NCBI GenBank assembly: GCA_011620645.1
Contig: WOYS01000020.1
Coordinates: 12,512 to 76,511, forward strand
Origin: Mycobacterium sp.
GTDB taxonomy: Bacteria; Actinomycetota; Actinomycetes; Mycobacteriales; Mycobacteriaceae
Reading direction: 5' to 3'
DNA length: 64,000 nt
The position numbers and the translations under genes were made by a program. The notes beneath the pieces were generated by a model. It was given only the letters and a program-made list of their open reading frames with translations. It was not told where the DNA came from and did no database searches. Below, in pieces: positions 28,064-36,789 of the stretch. How positions within the stretch are numbered: position 1 is the stretch's first letter; every line of letters starts with the position of its first letter.

Positions 28064-29818
28064 TCAGTACTTCCGTTCCATCGGCTCGTAGCGGGTCTGC
28101 ACCACCGGCTTGTAGTCCAACCGGATGTCCGAGATCAGATCCGAACCGTCCTTGTAGGCCATGGTGTGGCGCATGTAGTTGGTGTCGTCGCGGTTGGGGT
28201 AGTCCTCGCGGGCGTGTCCGCCGCGGGATTCCTTGCGGTTCAGCGCGCCGACGACGGTCACCTCAGCCAGCTCCAGCAGGAAGCCGAGCTCGATGGCCTC
28301 CAGCAGATCGCTGTTGTAGCGCTTGCCCTTGTCCTGCACGGTGATTCGTGCGTAACGCTCCTTGAGGGCGTGGATGTCGGTGAGCGCCTGCTTCAGCGTC
28401 TCCTCGGTGCGGAACACCGCGGCGTTGTTGTCCATCGACTGCTGCAACGCCGTGCGGATGTCGGCGACGCGTTCGTTGCCATGCTCGGAGAGGATGTCGC
28501 CGACCCAGTCGACCACCATGCCCGCCGGGTTCTCCGGCAGGTCGACGTGGTTGTGGTTCAGCGCGTACTCGGCGGCCGCGATACCGGCGCGGCGGCCGAA
28601 GACGTTGATATCCAGCAGCGAGTTGGTGCCCAGCCGGTTGGAGCCGTGCACCGACACGCACGCGCATTCGCCGGCGGCGTACAGGCCGGGGATGATGTTG
28701 TTGTTGTCGCGCAGCACCTGACCGTTGACGTTGGTCGGGATGCCGCCCATCACGTAATGGCAGGTCGGGTAGACCGGCACCAGTTCGGTGACCGGGTCCA
28801 CGCCCAGGTACGTGCGGGCGAACTCGGTGATATCGGGCAACTTGGCTTCCAGGACGTCCGCGCCGAGGTGACGCACGTCGAGGTAGACGTAGTCCTTGTT
28901 CGGTCCCGCGCCACGGCCTTCGAGCACCTCGAGCACCATCGAGCGGGCCACGATGTCGCGGGGGGCCAGGTCGACGATGGTCGGTGCGTAGCGCTCCATG
29001 AAGCGCTCGCCCTCGCCATTGAGCAGCCGGCCGCCCTCGCCGCGCACGGCCTCGGAAATGAGGATCCCGAGCCCGGCCAGTCCTGTCGGGTGGAACTGGT
29101 GGAACTCCATGTCCTCCAAGGGAAGTCCCTTGCGGAAGATGATGCCCAGGCCGTCGCCGGTCAGGGTGTGCGCATTCGAGGTGGTCTTGTACATCCGGCC
29201 GGAACCGCCGGTGGCGAAGACGATCGACTTGGCGTGGAAGATGTGGATGTCGCCGGTGGCGAGCTCGTAGGCGATGACGCCGGTGGCCACCGGACCGCCG
29301 GGGGTGTCGGTCAGCGAGATGTCGAGGGCGTAGAACTCGTTGAAGAACTCCACGTCGTGCTTGACGCAGTTTTGGTACAGCGTCTGCAGGATCATGTGGC
29401 CGGTGCGGTCGGCGGCATAGCAGGCCCGGCGCACCGGGGCCTTGCCGTGGTCGCGGGTGTGCCCGCCGAAGCGGCGCTGGTCGATACGGCCCTCGGGGGT
29501 GCGGTTGAACGGCATCCCCATCTTCTCCAGGTCGTAGACCGCGTCGATGGCCTCCTTGCACATGATCTCGACGGCATCCTGGTCGGCGAGGTAGTCGCCG
29601 CCCTTGACGGTGTCGAAGGTGTGCCACTCCCAGTTGTCCTCTTCGACGTTGGCCAGCGCGGCGCACATGCCGCCCTGGGCCGCGCCGGTGTGGCTACGGG
29701 TCGGGTACAGCTTGGTCAGCACCGCGGTGCGGGCCCGCGGGCCTGCCTCGACCGCCGCGCGCATGCCTGCGCCGCCGGCACCGACGATGACGACGTCGTA
29801 ACGATGTTCCTGAATCAT
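28064..29818 (-). CDS. sdhA: Succinate dehydrogenase flavoprotein subunit (Sdh2)
   Basis: A 584-residue catalytic subunit with covalently bound FAD. The dinucleotide fold is VVIVGAGGAGMRAA, the FAD-linking histidine lies in TRSHTGAAQGGM, and the active-site region HQFHPTGLAG and the late RLGTNSLLD motif are present. It oxidises succinate to fumarate. The length is typical. The gap to sdhD (29819-29861) contains a copy of the dispersed CCCGTCGCTTCGCTCGCCCGG repeat, splitting the otherwise tight sdhCD and sdhAB pairs. Confidence 0.96.
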   Translation of the reverse strand: MIQEHRYDVVIVGAGGAGMRAAVEAGPRARTAVLTKLYPTRSHTGAAQGGMCAALANVEEDNWEWHTFDTVKGGDYLADQDAVEIMCKEAIDAVYDLEKMGMPFNRTPEGRIDQRRFGGHTRDHGKAPVRRACYAADRTGHMILQTLYQNCVKHDVEFFNEFYALDISLTDTPGGPVATGVIAYELATGDIHIFHAKSIVFATGGSGRMYKTTSNAHTLTGDGLGIIFRKGLPLEDMEFHQFHPTGLAGLGILISEAVRGEGGRLLNGEGERFMERYAPTIVDLAPRDIVARSMVLEVLEGRGAGPNKDYVYLDVRHLGADVLEAKLPDITEFARTYLGVDPVTELVPVYPTCHYVMGGIPTNVNGQVLRDNNNIIPGLYAAGECACVSVHGSNRLGTNSLLDINVFGRRAGIAAAEYALNHNHVDLPENPAGMVVDWVGDILSEHGNERVADIRTALQQSMDNNAAVFRTEETLKQALTDIHALKERYARITVQDKGKRYNSDLLEAIELGFLLELAEVTVVGALNRKESRGGHAREDYPNRDDTNYMRHTMAYKDGSDLISDIRLDYKPVVQTRYEPMERKY

Positions 29819-29836
29819 CCTGCGGTCCTCATATTT

Positions 29837-29857
29837 CCCGTCGCTTCGCTCGCCCGG
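29837..29857. repeat. Dispersed 21-bp repeat, copy in the sdhD-sdhA gap
   Basis: The sequence is CCCGTCGCTTCGCTCGCCCG followed by one more G. Identical or nearly identical copies lie at 38124-38145 (inside pmmB), 58140-58160, 58170-58190 and, inverted, at 58231-58251. Here it is non-coding and ends 4 bp before the sdhD stop codon. Confidence 0.85.
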
Positions 29858-29861
29858 AGCA

Positions 29862-30338
29862 CTAGATACTCGCGTCGAACGTGACCAGCACGTAACTGCC
29901 GAGCACCAGGGTGAACCCGGTCGCCAGCAGCAGCAGCGAATTCAGATAGAACCTGGTGGTGTTCTTGCGGGCGTAGTCGCCGATGATGGTGCGCATTCCG
30001 TTGGCGCCGTGCAGCATCGCCAGCCACAGCAGGGACATGTCCCAGATCTGCCAGAACGGTGAGGCCCATCGCTCGGCCACGTAGTTGAAGTCGATCCGGT
30101 ACACGCCGTCCTGCCACATCAGCATGATGAACAGGTGGCCCAGTGCCAGGAAGACCAGCGCGACGCCGGAGAACCGCATGAACAACCACGCGTACTTCTC
30201 GAAGTACGGGATGCCGCGGGGCTTACGAGGCGCGCGGGGGTGATCCAGGCTCGCCGGGCGGTCGTGTTCCTTCTCCTGCACCGGGGCGATGCGCCCCTCC
30301 TTGTGGTGCGGGGTCCAGGCTCCCGAAGTCTCGGTCAT
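29862..30338 (-). CDS. sdhD: Succinate dehydrogenase membrane anchor subunit
   Basis: A 158-residue membrane anchor with three hydrophobic helices: around WLFMRFSGVALVFLALGHLF, SLLWLAMLHGANGMRTIIG and LNSLLLLATGFTLVLGSYVL. Histidines in the first two helices (GHLFIML; LHGANGMR) are candidates for haem or quinone contacts. ATG 30338 overlaps the sdhC stop as ATGA. A charged N-terminal tail of about 45 residues precedes the first helix, as in the mycobacterial Sdh2 enzyme. Confidence 0.9.
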   Translation of the reverse strand: MTETSGAWTPHHKEGRIAPVQEKEHDRPASLDHPRAPRKPRGIPYFEKYAWLFMRFSGVALVFLALGHLFIMLMWQDGVYRIDFNYVAERWASPFWQIWDMSLLWLAMLHGANGMRTIIGDYARKNTTRFYLNSLLLLATGFTLVLGSYVLVTFDASI

Positions 30339-30763
30339 AGGAAACGCTCCACCATGTGCATGCCGATCACTCCCAGTGCCGGGATCATCACGGCGAGCCA
30401 GACGCCGGCGATGACCCACAGCATCGTGCGCTGATACTTCGGGCCGTGCTGCCAGAAGTCGATCAGGATGACCCGGATGCCGTTGAGTGCGTGATACAGC
30501 ACCGCGGCGACCAGGCCGACCTCCATCAGACCGATGATCGGCGTCTTGTATGTCTCGATGACCGAGTTGTAGGCCTCGGGGCTGACCCGGACCAGTGCCG
30601 TGTCCAGCACGTGGACCAACAGAAAGAAGAAGATGGTGGCACCGGTGATCCGGTGCAGCACCCAGGACCACATACCCGGGTCGCCGCGGTACAACGTGCG
30701 GCGGCGCGCCGTTTTCGATCGCGGTGCCGGTACGGCGGAATCCGCGGCCGTTGCTGTGCTCAT
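30335..30763 (-). CDS. sdhC: Succinate dehydrogenase cytochrome b556 subunit
   Basis: A 142-residue membrane subunit with three helices. WSWVLHRITGATIFFFLLVHVLD carries the SxxR-type quinone-site region and helix-I histidines. VLYHALNGIRVILIDFW has the likely haem ligand histidine. The start ATG 30763 is chosen; a TTG at 30775 would add four residues. It is the first gene of sdhCDAB, and the 211-bp gap before cdd holds the divergent promoters and a possible iron-box-like sequence. Confidence 0.92.
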   Translation of the reverse strand: MSTATAADSAVPAPRSKTARRRTLYRGDPGMWSWVLHRITGATIFFFLLVHVLDTALVRVSPEAYNSVIETYKTPIIGLMEVGLVAAVLYHALNGIRVILIDFWQHGPKYQRTMLWVIAGVWLAVMIPALGVIGMHMVERFL

Positions 30764-30891
30764 CGAGTCCTCCAACGCCTTCGGTGGACGGCGGGGATAA
30801 GGCTGTAACCGTCCCCAAACCTCGGGGCGACTCTAATCCCAAATCGGGTGCCCGAAGAACTAGCGTTGGGGTGAAAATGATCCCAATACCA

Positions 30892-30910
30892 CAAAGTTAG
30901 GGTTACCTAT
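30892..30910. promoter_or_regulatory. Possible IdeR (iron) box between sdhC and cdd
   Basis: CAAAGTTAGGGTTACCTAT matches 13 of 19 positions of the IdeR consensus TTAGGTTAGGCTAACCTAA as I remember it, including the AGG and ACCTA halves. It stands about 130 bp in front of sdhC and 65 bp before cdd. The match is sub-threshold for most known sites, so this is only a candidate. Confidence 0.3.
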
Positions 30911-30974
30911 TCTGGTTCTCCGCTGCGGGAGTGAGGTTTTCGGAATGCATTCAGATGGTGGTGAACGGGGCTCC

Positions 30975-31379
30975 ATGACAGTTGAAATTGAGTGGAAACT
31001 GTTGCGAGACAGTGCAATCAGTGTGTCAAAGCAGGCGTATGCGCCGTATTCGGGTTTCCCGGTCGGGGCGGCGGCGATTGTCGACGACGGCCGAATCATC
31101 CTGGGATGCAATGTGGAGAATGTCTCATATGGCCTAGGTCTCTGTGCCGAGTGCGCTGTGGTCTGCGCCCTGCATTCCAGCGGCGGTGGGCGACTCGTGG
31201 CACTTAGTTGCGTGGCCGCCGACGGCGCCCCGCTGATGCCCTGCGGACGATGCCGTCAGGTACTGCTGGAGCACGGTGGCCCCGAGTTGCTGATCGACCA
31301 TCCCAAGGGCCCGCGCAGGCTTGCCGACCTGCTGCCCGACGCCTTCGGCCCGGCCGATCTGGAGCGAATCGACGCATGA
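30975..31379 (+). CDS. cdd: Cytidine deaminase
   Basis: A 134-residue zinc enzyme that turns (deoxy)cytidine into (deoxy)uridine for pyrimidine salvage. The zinc and catalytic residues are C57-A-E59 (GLCAECAVVCA) and C90/C93 (MPCGRCRQVL). NVENVSYGL is the nucleoside-binding segment. This is the small homotetrameric form. ATG 30975 gives the family-typical N-terminus; a frame extension to 30945 lacks conservation. The stop overlaps the deoA start (ATGA), so the two are coupled. Confidence 0.95.
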   Translation: MTVEIEWKLLRDSAISVSKQAYAPYSGFPVGAAAIVDDGRIILGCNVENVSYGLGLCAECAVVCALHSSGGGRLVALSCVAADGAPLMPCGRCRQVLLEHGGPELLIDHPKGPRRLADLLPDAFGPADLERIDA

Positions 31380-32659
31380 GCGACGCTTGCTTCGATGCTC
31401 CGTCCGTGATCCGGACAAAGCGCGACGGCGGTGCACTCTCCGATGCCGCGATCGACTGGGTGATCGCCGCGTACACCGATGGCCGGGTCGCCGACGAGCA
31501 GATGTCGGCACTGCTGATGGCGATCTTCCTGCGCGGTATGACGGGCGCCGAGATCACCCGGTGGACGGCGGCCATGATCGCCTCGGGGGAGCGCTTCGAC
31601 TTCGGCGATCTGGGGCGGCCCTTGGTGGACAAGCACTCCACCGGCGGTGTGGGCGACAAGATCACCATCCCCCTGGTACCGGTGGTACTGGCTTGCGGCG
31701 GCGCTGTGCCGCAGGCCGCCGGACGCGGGCTCGGCCACACCGGTGGCACGCTGGACAAACTGGAGGCCATTTCCGGTTTCACCGCCGAGCTATCCAAAGC
31801 TCGTATCCGGCAACAACTGTCCGATATCGGTGCCGCTATCTTCGCCGCCGGTGACCTGGCCCCGGCCGACCGCAAGATCTACGCGCTGCGCGACATCACC
31901 GCGACCACGGAGTCGCTGCCGTTGATCGCCAGTTCGGTGATGAGCAAGAAGCTGGCAGAGGGCGCGCACTCACTGGTCCTGGACGTGAAGGTGGGCAAGG
32001 GAGCATTCCTCAAGACCGAGGCCGAGTCGCGTGAGCTGGCCGCGACCATGGTCGCGCTCGGCAACGCATCCGGGGTGCCCACCAGGGCACTGCTCACCGA
32101 TATGAACCGCCCGTTGGGCCGCGCGGTCGGCAACGCCATCGAAGTGGCCGAATCCCTGGAGGTGCTCGCCGGGGGAGGCCCCGCCGATGTGGTGGAGCTG
32201 ACGCTGGCGCTGGCGGTGCAGATGCTCGACGCCGCCGGCCTGGACGGAATAGACCCGGCGCAGACGCTGCGGGACGGCACCGCGATGGACCGGTTCCGAG
32301 CGCTGGTCGCCGCCCAGGGCGGTGACCTGTCGGTGCCGCTGCCGATCGGCTCGCACGCGGAGACGGTGCTGGCCCCCGGCAGCGGGGTGATGGGCGATAT
32401 CGACGCGATGGCGGTCGCGATGGCGGCTTGGCGCCTCGGGGCGGGCCGGACGGCACCGGGTCATCCGGTGCAATTCGGGGCAGGTGTGCAGATCCATCGG
32501 CGCCCCGGCGAGCCCGTGGCCGCCGGCGAGCCGGTGTTCACGCTCTACACCGACACCCCCGAGCGACTGGCTCCCGCGCTCGCCGAACTCGACGGCGGTT
32601 GGACGGTCGGTGCGGCCGCCCCGCAGATCGGTCCACTGCTCATCGATCGCATCGGTTGA
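31376..32659 (+). CDS. deoA: Thymidine phosphorylase
   Basis: A 427-residue homodimeric enzyme that phosphorolyses thymidine or deoxyuridine to base plus deoxyribose-1-phosphate. The phosphate/substrate motifs DKHSTGGVGDKI (about residues 85-96) and GLGHTGGTLDKLE (about 120) are intact, as is SSVMSKKLAEGAHSLVLDVK. It follows cdd with a 4-bp overlap, so cytidine is deaminated and the product cleaved by neighbouring enzymes. add follows after 66 bp. Confidence 0.95.
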   Translation: MSDACFDAPSVIRTKRDGGALSDAAIDWVIAAYTDGRVADEQMSALLMAIFLRGMTGAEITRWTAAMIASGERFDFGDLGRPLVDKHSTGGVGDKITIPLVPVVLACGGAVPQAAGRGLGHTGGTLDKLEAISGFTAELSKARIRQQLSDIGAAIFAAGDLAPADRKIYALRDITATTESLPLIASSVMSKKLAEGAHSLVLDVKVGKGAFLKTEAESRELAATMVALGNASGVPTRALLTDMNRPLGRAVGNAIEVAESLEVLAGGGPADVVELTLALAVQMLDAAGLDGIDPAQTLRDGTAMDRFRALVAAQGGDLSVPLPIGSHAETVLAPGSGVMGDIDAMAVAMAAWRLGAGRTAPGHPVQFGAGVQIHRRPGEPVAAGEPVFTLYTDTPERLAPALAELDGGWTVGAAAPQIGPLLIDRIG

Positions 32660-32725
32660 TGGCGCGCCGGCGACAGTTCGGTGAACTGGGCTGCCGGATG
32701 TTGGCAATGCGAGCAAAATGGACAG

Positions 32726-33814
32726 ATGAGTACGCCGTTGACGCTGGACCTCATCGAACAGGCACCCAAGGCGCTGCTGCACGATCACCTCGACGGTGGT
32801 CTGCGCCCGGGCACCGTTGTCGAACTCGCCGATCAGTTCGGCTACGACGGGTTGCCGACCACCGATGTCGACGAATTGGCCAACTGGTTCCGCACGCAAG
32901 CCCACAGCGGTTCGCTGGTGCGCTACCTCGAGCCGTTTGCCCACACCGTCGGGGTGATGCAGACACCGGACGCGCTGTACCGGGTGGCCCGGGAAGCCGT
33001 CGAGGACCTGGCCGCCGACAACGTGGTGTACGCCGAGATCCGCTTCGCCCCGGAACTGCACATCGACCGTGGGCTGTCGCTGGACCAGGTCACCGAGTCC
33101 GTGCTGGCGGGGTTTGTCGACGGCGAGAAGGCGGCCGAGGCCGAGGGGCGGCCGATCGTGGTGCGATGCCTGGTGACGGCGATGCGGCACGCGGCCCGAT
33201 CCCGGGAGATCGCCGAACTGGCGATCCGTTTCCGCGATCAGGGTGTCGTGGGTTTCGACATCGCCGGCGCGGAGGCCGGCTACCCTCCGTCGCGGCACCT
33301 GGATGCTTTCGAGTGCATGCGGAACAGCAACGCGCGCTTCACCATTCACGCGGGAGAAGCGTTCGGGCTGCCCTCGATCCACGAGGCGATCGCGTTCTGC
33401 GGGGCTGACCGGCTGGGCCACGGGGTGCGGATCGTCGACGATATCGACGTGCATTCCGATAATGATGCGACCCTGGGGCGCCTGGCTTCATTGTTGCGGG
33501 ACAAGCGGATTCCGCTGGAACTGTGCCCTTCCTCGAACGTACAGACCGGCGCCGTGTCCAGCATCGCCGAACATCCCTTCGCATTGCTGGCCCGGCTGCG
33601 CTTCCGGGTGACGGTCAATACCGACAACCGGCTGATGAGCGACACCACCATGAGCCAGGAGATGCTGCGGCTGGTCGAGGCGTTCGGCTACGGATGGAGC
33701 GATCTGGAGCGCTTCACCATCAACGCGATAAAGTCGGCGTTCGTGCCGTTCCGGGAGCGGCTGGCGCTCATCGACGAGGTGATCAAACCGCGCTATGCGG
33801 TGCTGATCGGCTGA
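32726..33814 (+). CDS. add: Adenosine deaminase
   Basis: A 362-residue TIM-barrel zinc hydrolase that converts adenosine to inosine. Zinc ligands and catalytic residues are visible as H19 and H21 ([10 protein letters not shown]), the IHAGEAFG histidine and glutamate, the LGHGVRI histidine and [10 protein letters not shown]. It acts in purine salvage together with the downstream purine nucleoside phosphorylase. ATG 32726 is preferred; a TTG/GTG extension to 32681 adds 15 residues without conservation. The cdd-deoA-add order is as in M. tuberculosis. Confidence 0.95.
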   Translation: MSTPLTLDLIEQAPKALLHDHLDGGLRPGTVVELADQFGYDGLPTTDVDELANWFRTQAHSGSLVRYLEPFAHTVGVMQTPDALYRVAREAVEDLAADNVVYAEIRFAPELHIDRGLSLDQVTESVLAGFVDGEKAAEAEGRPIVVRCLVTAMRHAARSREIAELAIRFRDQGVVGFDIAGAEAGYPPSRHLDAFECMRNSNARFTIHAGEAFGLPSIHEAIAFCGADRLGHGVRIVDDIDVHSDNDATLGRLASLLRDKRIPLELCPSSNVQTGAVSSIAEHPFALLARLRFRVTVNTDNRLMSDTTMSQEMLRLVEAFGYGWSDLERFTINAIKSAFVPFRERLALIDEVIKPRYAVLIG

Positions 33815-33884
33815 GACCTATGCGCCGCCACTGCCGAAGAAGCTGCACGACAGCGTCAAGACGCTCTGCAGCAGCAACGCCTGA

Positions 33885-35141
33885 TCACTCGGCGCGCAAC
33901 CGCGATTCGGTGAAGCGTTCCAGCTCTTCCCACTGTTCCACGGCCTCGACCGAGGACCCCTTCGGCTTCGGCTTCTTGGGGTCGAGCACATACGCGACGA
34001 AGGAGCCCAACGGCTGATCGTCCTCAAGGGTCTTCGACACGATCGGGTCCGCGGCGTAATCGCCGACATCCCTGAGGAATTCCAGGGCCAGATCCAGCTG
34101 GTCGCGGTCCACCGCGTCGGGACCGTCGGCGATATCGTCGACCAGTCCGCTGAGCACGTAAATGTTCTCGTCGGTCACCTCGACACGCAGCGAGCCATCG
34201 GTCGCCGCGGTGCGGATGATTTCGTAGGAGCTCAATCCGGAAAGATCGCTCTCGTGTTCGTCGGCCAGATAACGGGCCAGCGCACGCTCGGAGCTGAAGA
34301 CGCTGATGCGGCCGTTGCGGCCCAGGAACCGCGGATCCTCGCCGATGTAGCAGCGCAACGTATACAGGGTGCCGCTGCTGGTCATGATCCGGATCGGATC
34401 GATGCCGACCTGCGCCCAGAAGTCCTTGTCACTGCCGAGCACCTGGCGTTCGGCCTCGGTCTCCAGCGCGTCGACTTCCTCTTCGGTGTCGACTTCGCCT
34501 TCGATGACGACGCCGCCCTCGATGATGTCATCGACCTCGGGGGCCGGTTCGGCCAGCTCGGCCGCGGCCTTGGCGGACTCCGCCTCGGGAACCTCGGGCG
34601 TGCTCACCAGCGCGTCGATAGCGTCGATGACGCCATCCCAGGCGCGGCCGATCACCGCTTCGATCTCGGCCCAGCGCTTGCGCCCGGCCCGGCCACTGAA
34701 GGCGTCGGCGCCGCCGCCGATGGTGCCCAGCACCGGGTTGCCGTTGAACATCTTGGTGACGGTGGGCAGGTCGCACACCGACCCGATCGCCGAGGCGATG
34801 CCCAACGCCCCGCGCAGCGTCTTGACGGAATCCTCGGTGGGCTTCTCGGCCACCAGTTCCGGCACACCGATCAGGTCGTGCTGCTGATCCTCGGCGGGAT
34901 CGAACCGGTGGGCGTTGGCCAGGGTGAGCTTCTCCCAGGCGGGGTGATCGGTCAGATCGTTATCACTGTTTGTGCGCACGAACGCGGCCAGATCCGCGAC
35001 CGATTCGAAGGCGAAGATGTCCTCGTCCTTGCCGAGGAATGCCTCCCATTCGTCGCCTGCGTCCCGCCAGCGCGGAGCCCACAGGGTGTACAGGTCGCCA
35101 TTGGTCAGTCCGATCCGGACCGGCACGATGTCAGCCGCCAT
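33885..35141 (-). CDS. Conserved mycobacterial protein of unknown function (Rv3311-like)
   Basis: 418 residues, acidic and apparently soluble. The two ends show a repeated theme, VRIGLTNGDLYTLWAPRW (about 7-24) and IRIMTSSGTLYTLRCYIG (about 250-267), each followed by a phrase like FAFESVADLAAFVR or SVFSSERALARYLA, so the protein seems to contain two related domains. An acidic linker (EEEVDALETEAE) separates them. No catalytic motif is seen. ATG 35141 matches the tuberculosis start. The 70 bp between its stop and the add stop hold nothing I recognise. Confidence 0.72.
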   Translation of the reverse strand: MAADIVPVRIGLTNGDLYTLWAPRWRDAGDEWEAFLGKDEDIFAFESVADLAAFVRTNSDNDLTDHPAWEKLTLANAHRFDPAEDQQHDLIGVPELVAEKPTEDSVKTLRGALGIASAIGSVCDLPTVTKMFNGNPVLGTIGGGADAFSGRAGRKRWAEIEAVIGRAWDGVIDAIDALVSTPEVPEAESAKAAAELAEPAPEVDDIIEGGVVIEGEVDTEEEVDALETEAERQVLGSDKDFWAQVGIDPIRIMTSSGTLYTLRCYIGEDPRFLGRNGRISVFSSERALARYLADEHESDLSGLSSYEIIRTAATDGSLRVEVTDENIYVLSGLVDDIADGPDAVDRDQLDLALEFLRDVGDYAADPIVSKTLEDDQPLGSFVAYVLDPKKPKPKGSSVEAVEQWEELERFTESRLRAE

Positions 35142-35309
35142 GGCGCACAGCGTAACGATGCCTGCTGAGCGGCCCGGTGCCACACCCTCAGCTGATGCCC
35201 TAAATCGCGTTTCGGGTGTTCTTCAGATTCCACAGAACGGGCGTCGGGCAGCGCCACGATCGGTGTCCCATGCACATTCCGGTGCCTGAACTCTGGAGCC
35301 CTCGGCCGC

Positions 35310-36389
35310 TCACGCCGTCGGGCGCCAGAATCCCTGGAAGCCCTGCCCGGCATTGGTCGTTCGGATGGGCGACAGTTGCACCGGATCACCGGCCTCGACC
35401 ATCACCCCGTCGCCGACCACCATCGCGACGTGGCCGTCCCATACCGCCAGGTCCCCGGGGCGCAGCGAGCCGGCATCGACGGCCGTGCCGATGTCCTGCT
35501 CCTGTGCGAGCCGGGGAATGTTCAGCCCGGCCTGGTGATAGGCCCACTGGGTCAGCCCGCTGCAATCGAGCCCGACGCCGGCGGTGGTCCCACCCCACTG
35601 ATAGGGCACCCCGAGTTGGGTCAGCGCATGCCGTACGGCGCTGGCGGCGACGGCATTGGGCGCCATCGCGGTGCTGCCGTCGGGCAGCGTGACCGCCTCG
35701 CCGACGCCGAACTGCGCGGCGTCCGGCAAGGGCGTGTGCAGCGCCGTGAGAACGGCTTCGGTGGGCCCGGAACCCAGTCCCGGCGACAGGCCGGACGACA
35801 AGCCGGATGCGAGGCCGGCCGCCGGGGCGAGTCCGGCGCCGCCCGCGGCCGGCACCGCCGATGAGAACCCCGCGGGGCTGGTGGGCGCGGCCTGCGGCGA
35901 CACCACGGTGACGTTCCGTGCGCCACCGGTCAACTCGGCGCGCAGGTCGTCGACCATCTGCTCGGCCGCCATCAGAGCCCGACGCGCCTCGTCGACGAGT
36001 TCCTCGGCGGCGCCCGGGGTGTCCAGCTGAGTTTCCAGCTCCGCAGCGCGCGCCTCGAAGTCGGCGATGAGGCGCACCAACTCGATGCGTACCCGGGCGA
36101 CCGCCTCCGCGGCGGCCGCGACCTCCTCGCCGAGCGCATCGATACGGTCGGCGAGCATGCGTGCGCTCGCCACTGCCTGCTCCAGTCGTCCGGCCGCCGA
36201 CGTCGCCCCGGCTCCGGCCCACGAACCCAGCAGGTGGTCGGCCGTGCGGGAAAGGGCGGCAGCAACGTCACCGAGCCGTTGTCGTGCACCGGCCAACGCG
36301 GCCGATGACTGGGTGGCCTGCCCGGAGCCGACGAGGGCCAGCAGCTCGTGCAGCGGCGCGCTGAGCGTGGCAGTGACGGCACCGGGCAT
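35310..36389 (-). CDS. NlpC/P60 cysteine peptidase with ESX-type helical N-terminus
   Basis: 359 residues. The N-terminal 150 residues are helical and Ala/Glu-rich (ASARMLADRIDALGEEVAAAAE), like WXG/EspC-type secreted proteins. A low-complexity Gly/Ser/Pro linker follows (SGLSSGLSPGLGSGP). The C-terminal NlpC/P60 domain carries the catalytic cysteine near residue 274 (GLDCSGLTQWAYHQAG) and a histidine in VWDGHVAMVVGDG. Such enzymes cut peptidoglycan stem peptides. There is no classical signal peptide, so export by a type VII system with its small upstream partner is plausible. The start (ATG 36389) overlaps the partner's 3' end. Confidence 0.82.
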   Translation of the reverse strand: MPGAVTATLSAPLHELLALVGSGQATQSSAALAGARQRLGDVAAALSRTADHLLGSWAGAGATSAAGRLEQAVASARMLADRIDALGEEVAAAAEAVARVRIELVRLIADFEARAAELETQLDTPGAAEELVDEARRALMAAEQMVDDLRAELTGGARNVTVVSPQAAPTSPAGFSSAVPAAGGAGLAPAAGLASGLSSGLSPGLGSGPTEAVLTALHTPLPDAAQFGVGEAVTLPDGSTAMAPNAVAASAVRHALTQLGVPYQWGGTTAGVGLDCSGLTQWAYHQAGLNIPRLAQEQDIGTAVDAGSLRPGDLAVWDGHVAMVVGDGVMVEAGDPVQLSPIRTTNAGQGFQGFWRPTA

Positions 36390-36391
36390 TG

Positions 36392-36682
36392 TCAACCGCC
36401 GAGCATGGCGACCGACCGGCGTTCGGTGTCGACGTAGGCGGCGGCGGTCCCTGCGGCGGTCTCCGCGGCCCCGGAAAGGTCTGCACCCAGGCGGGTCACC
36501 TCATGGGCAGTGTCGTGCAGTGCCGACGTGAGCGCGGACAAGAAATCAGCACCGACGGGCCCGAATGTGGTGGCACAGGGCCCGGCGGCGGCCGGCAGCG
36601 CTGCGGCGATGGCGTCGAGGTCGGCGGCGGCCCGGGTCAGGTCGACGCCGGCGGCCCCGATGGCCGCGGTATCAGCGAACAT
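36392..36682 (-). CDS. ESX/EspC-like small secreted-type protein
   Basis: A 96-residue alanine-rich helical protein from ATG 36682 ([20 protein letters not shown] ... [12 protein letters not shown]). Size, composition and the [22 protein letters not shown] segment fit type VII secretion target proteins, whose C-terminal YxxxD/E signal could be YVDTE here (Y-V-D-T-E). It overlaps the NlpC/P60 gene by a few bases and diverges from upp. The two probably form a co-exported pair. No ESX core genes are in this window. Confidence 0.7.
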   Translation of the reverse strand: MFADTAAIGAAGVDLTRAAADLDAIAAALPAAAGPCATTFGPVGADFLSALTSALHDTAHEVTRLGADLSGAAETAAGTAAAYVDTERRSVAMLGG

Positions 36683-36789
36683 GTGGTTATGACGCGCGCC
36701 GGGCCCGTTCGGTTCCAACTAGATTTCTGGTCCGACGCCAAGGGGCTGGTGCCTCGCCGCTGGATGGTCGTCCGACTACCCTTCCGCAC

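Noticed and set aside
27962..29884. A 640-codon open frame on the plus strand opposite sdhA
   Set aside because: Antisense shadow of an intact flavoprotein gene; no conserved motif.
33815..33884. A hydrophobic tail-like peptide (LLLQSVLTLSCSFFGSGGA) readable on the minus strand between add and the Rv3311-like gene
   Set aside because: It is only the end of an antisense frame crossing the neighbouring gene; no start or signal supports a separate small gene.
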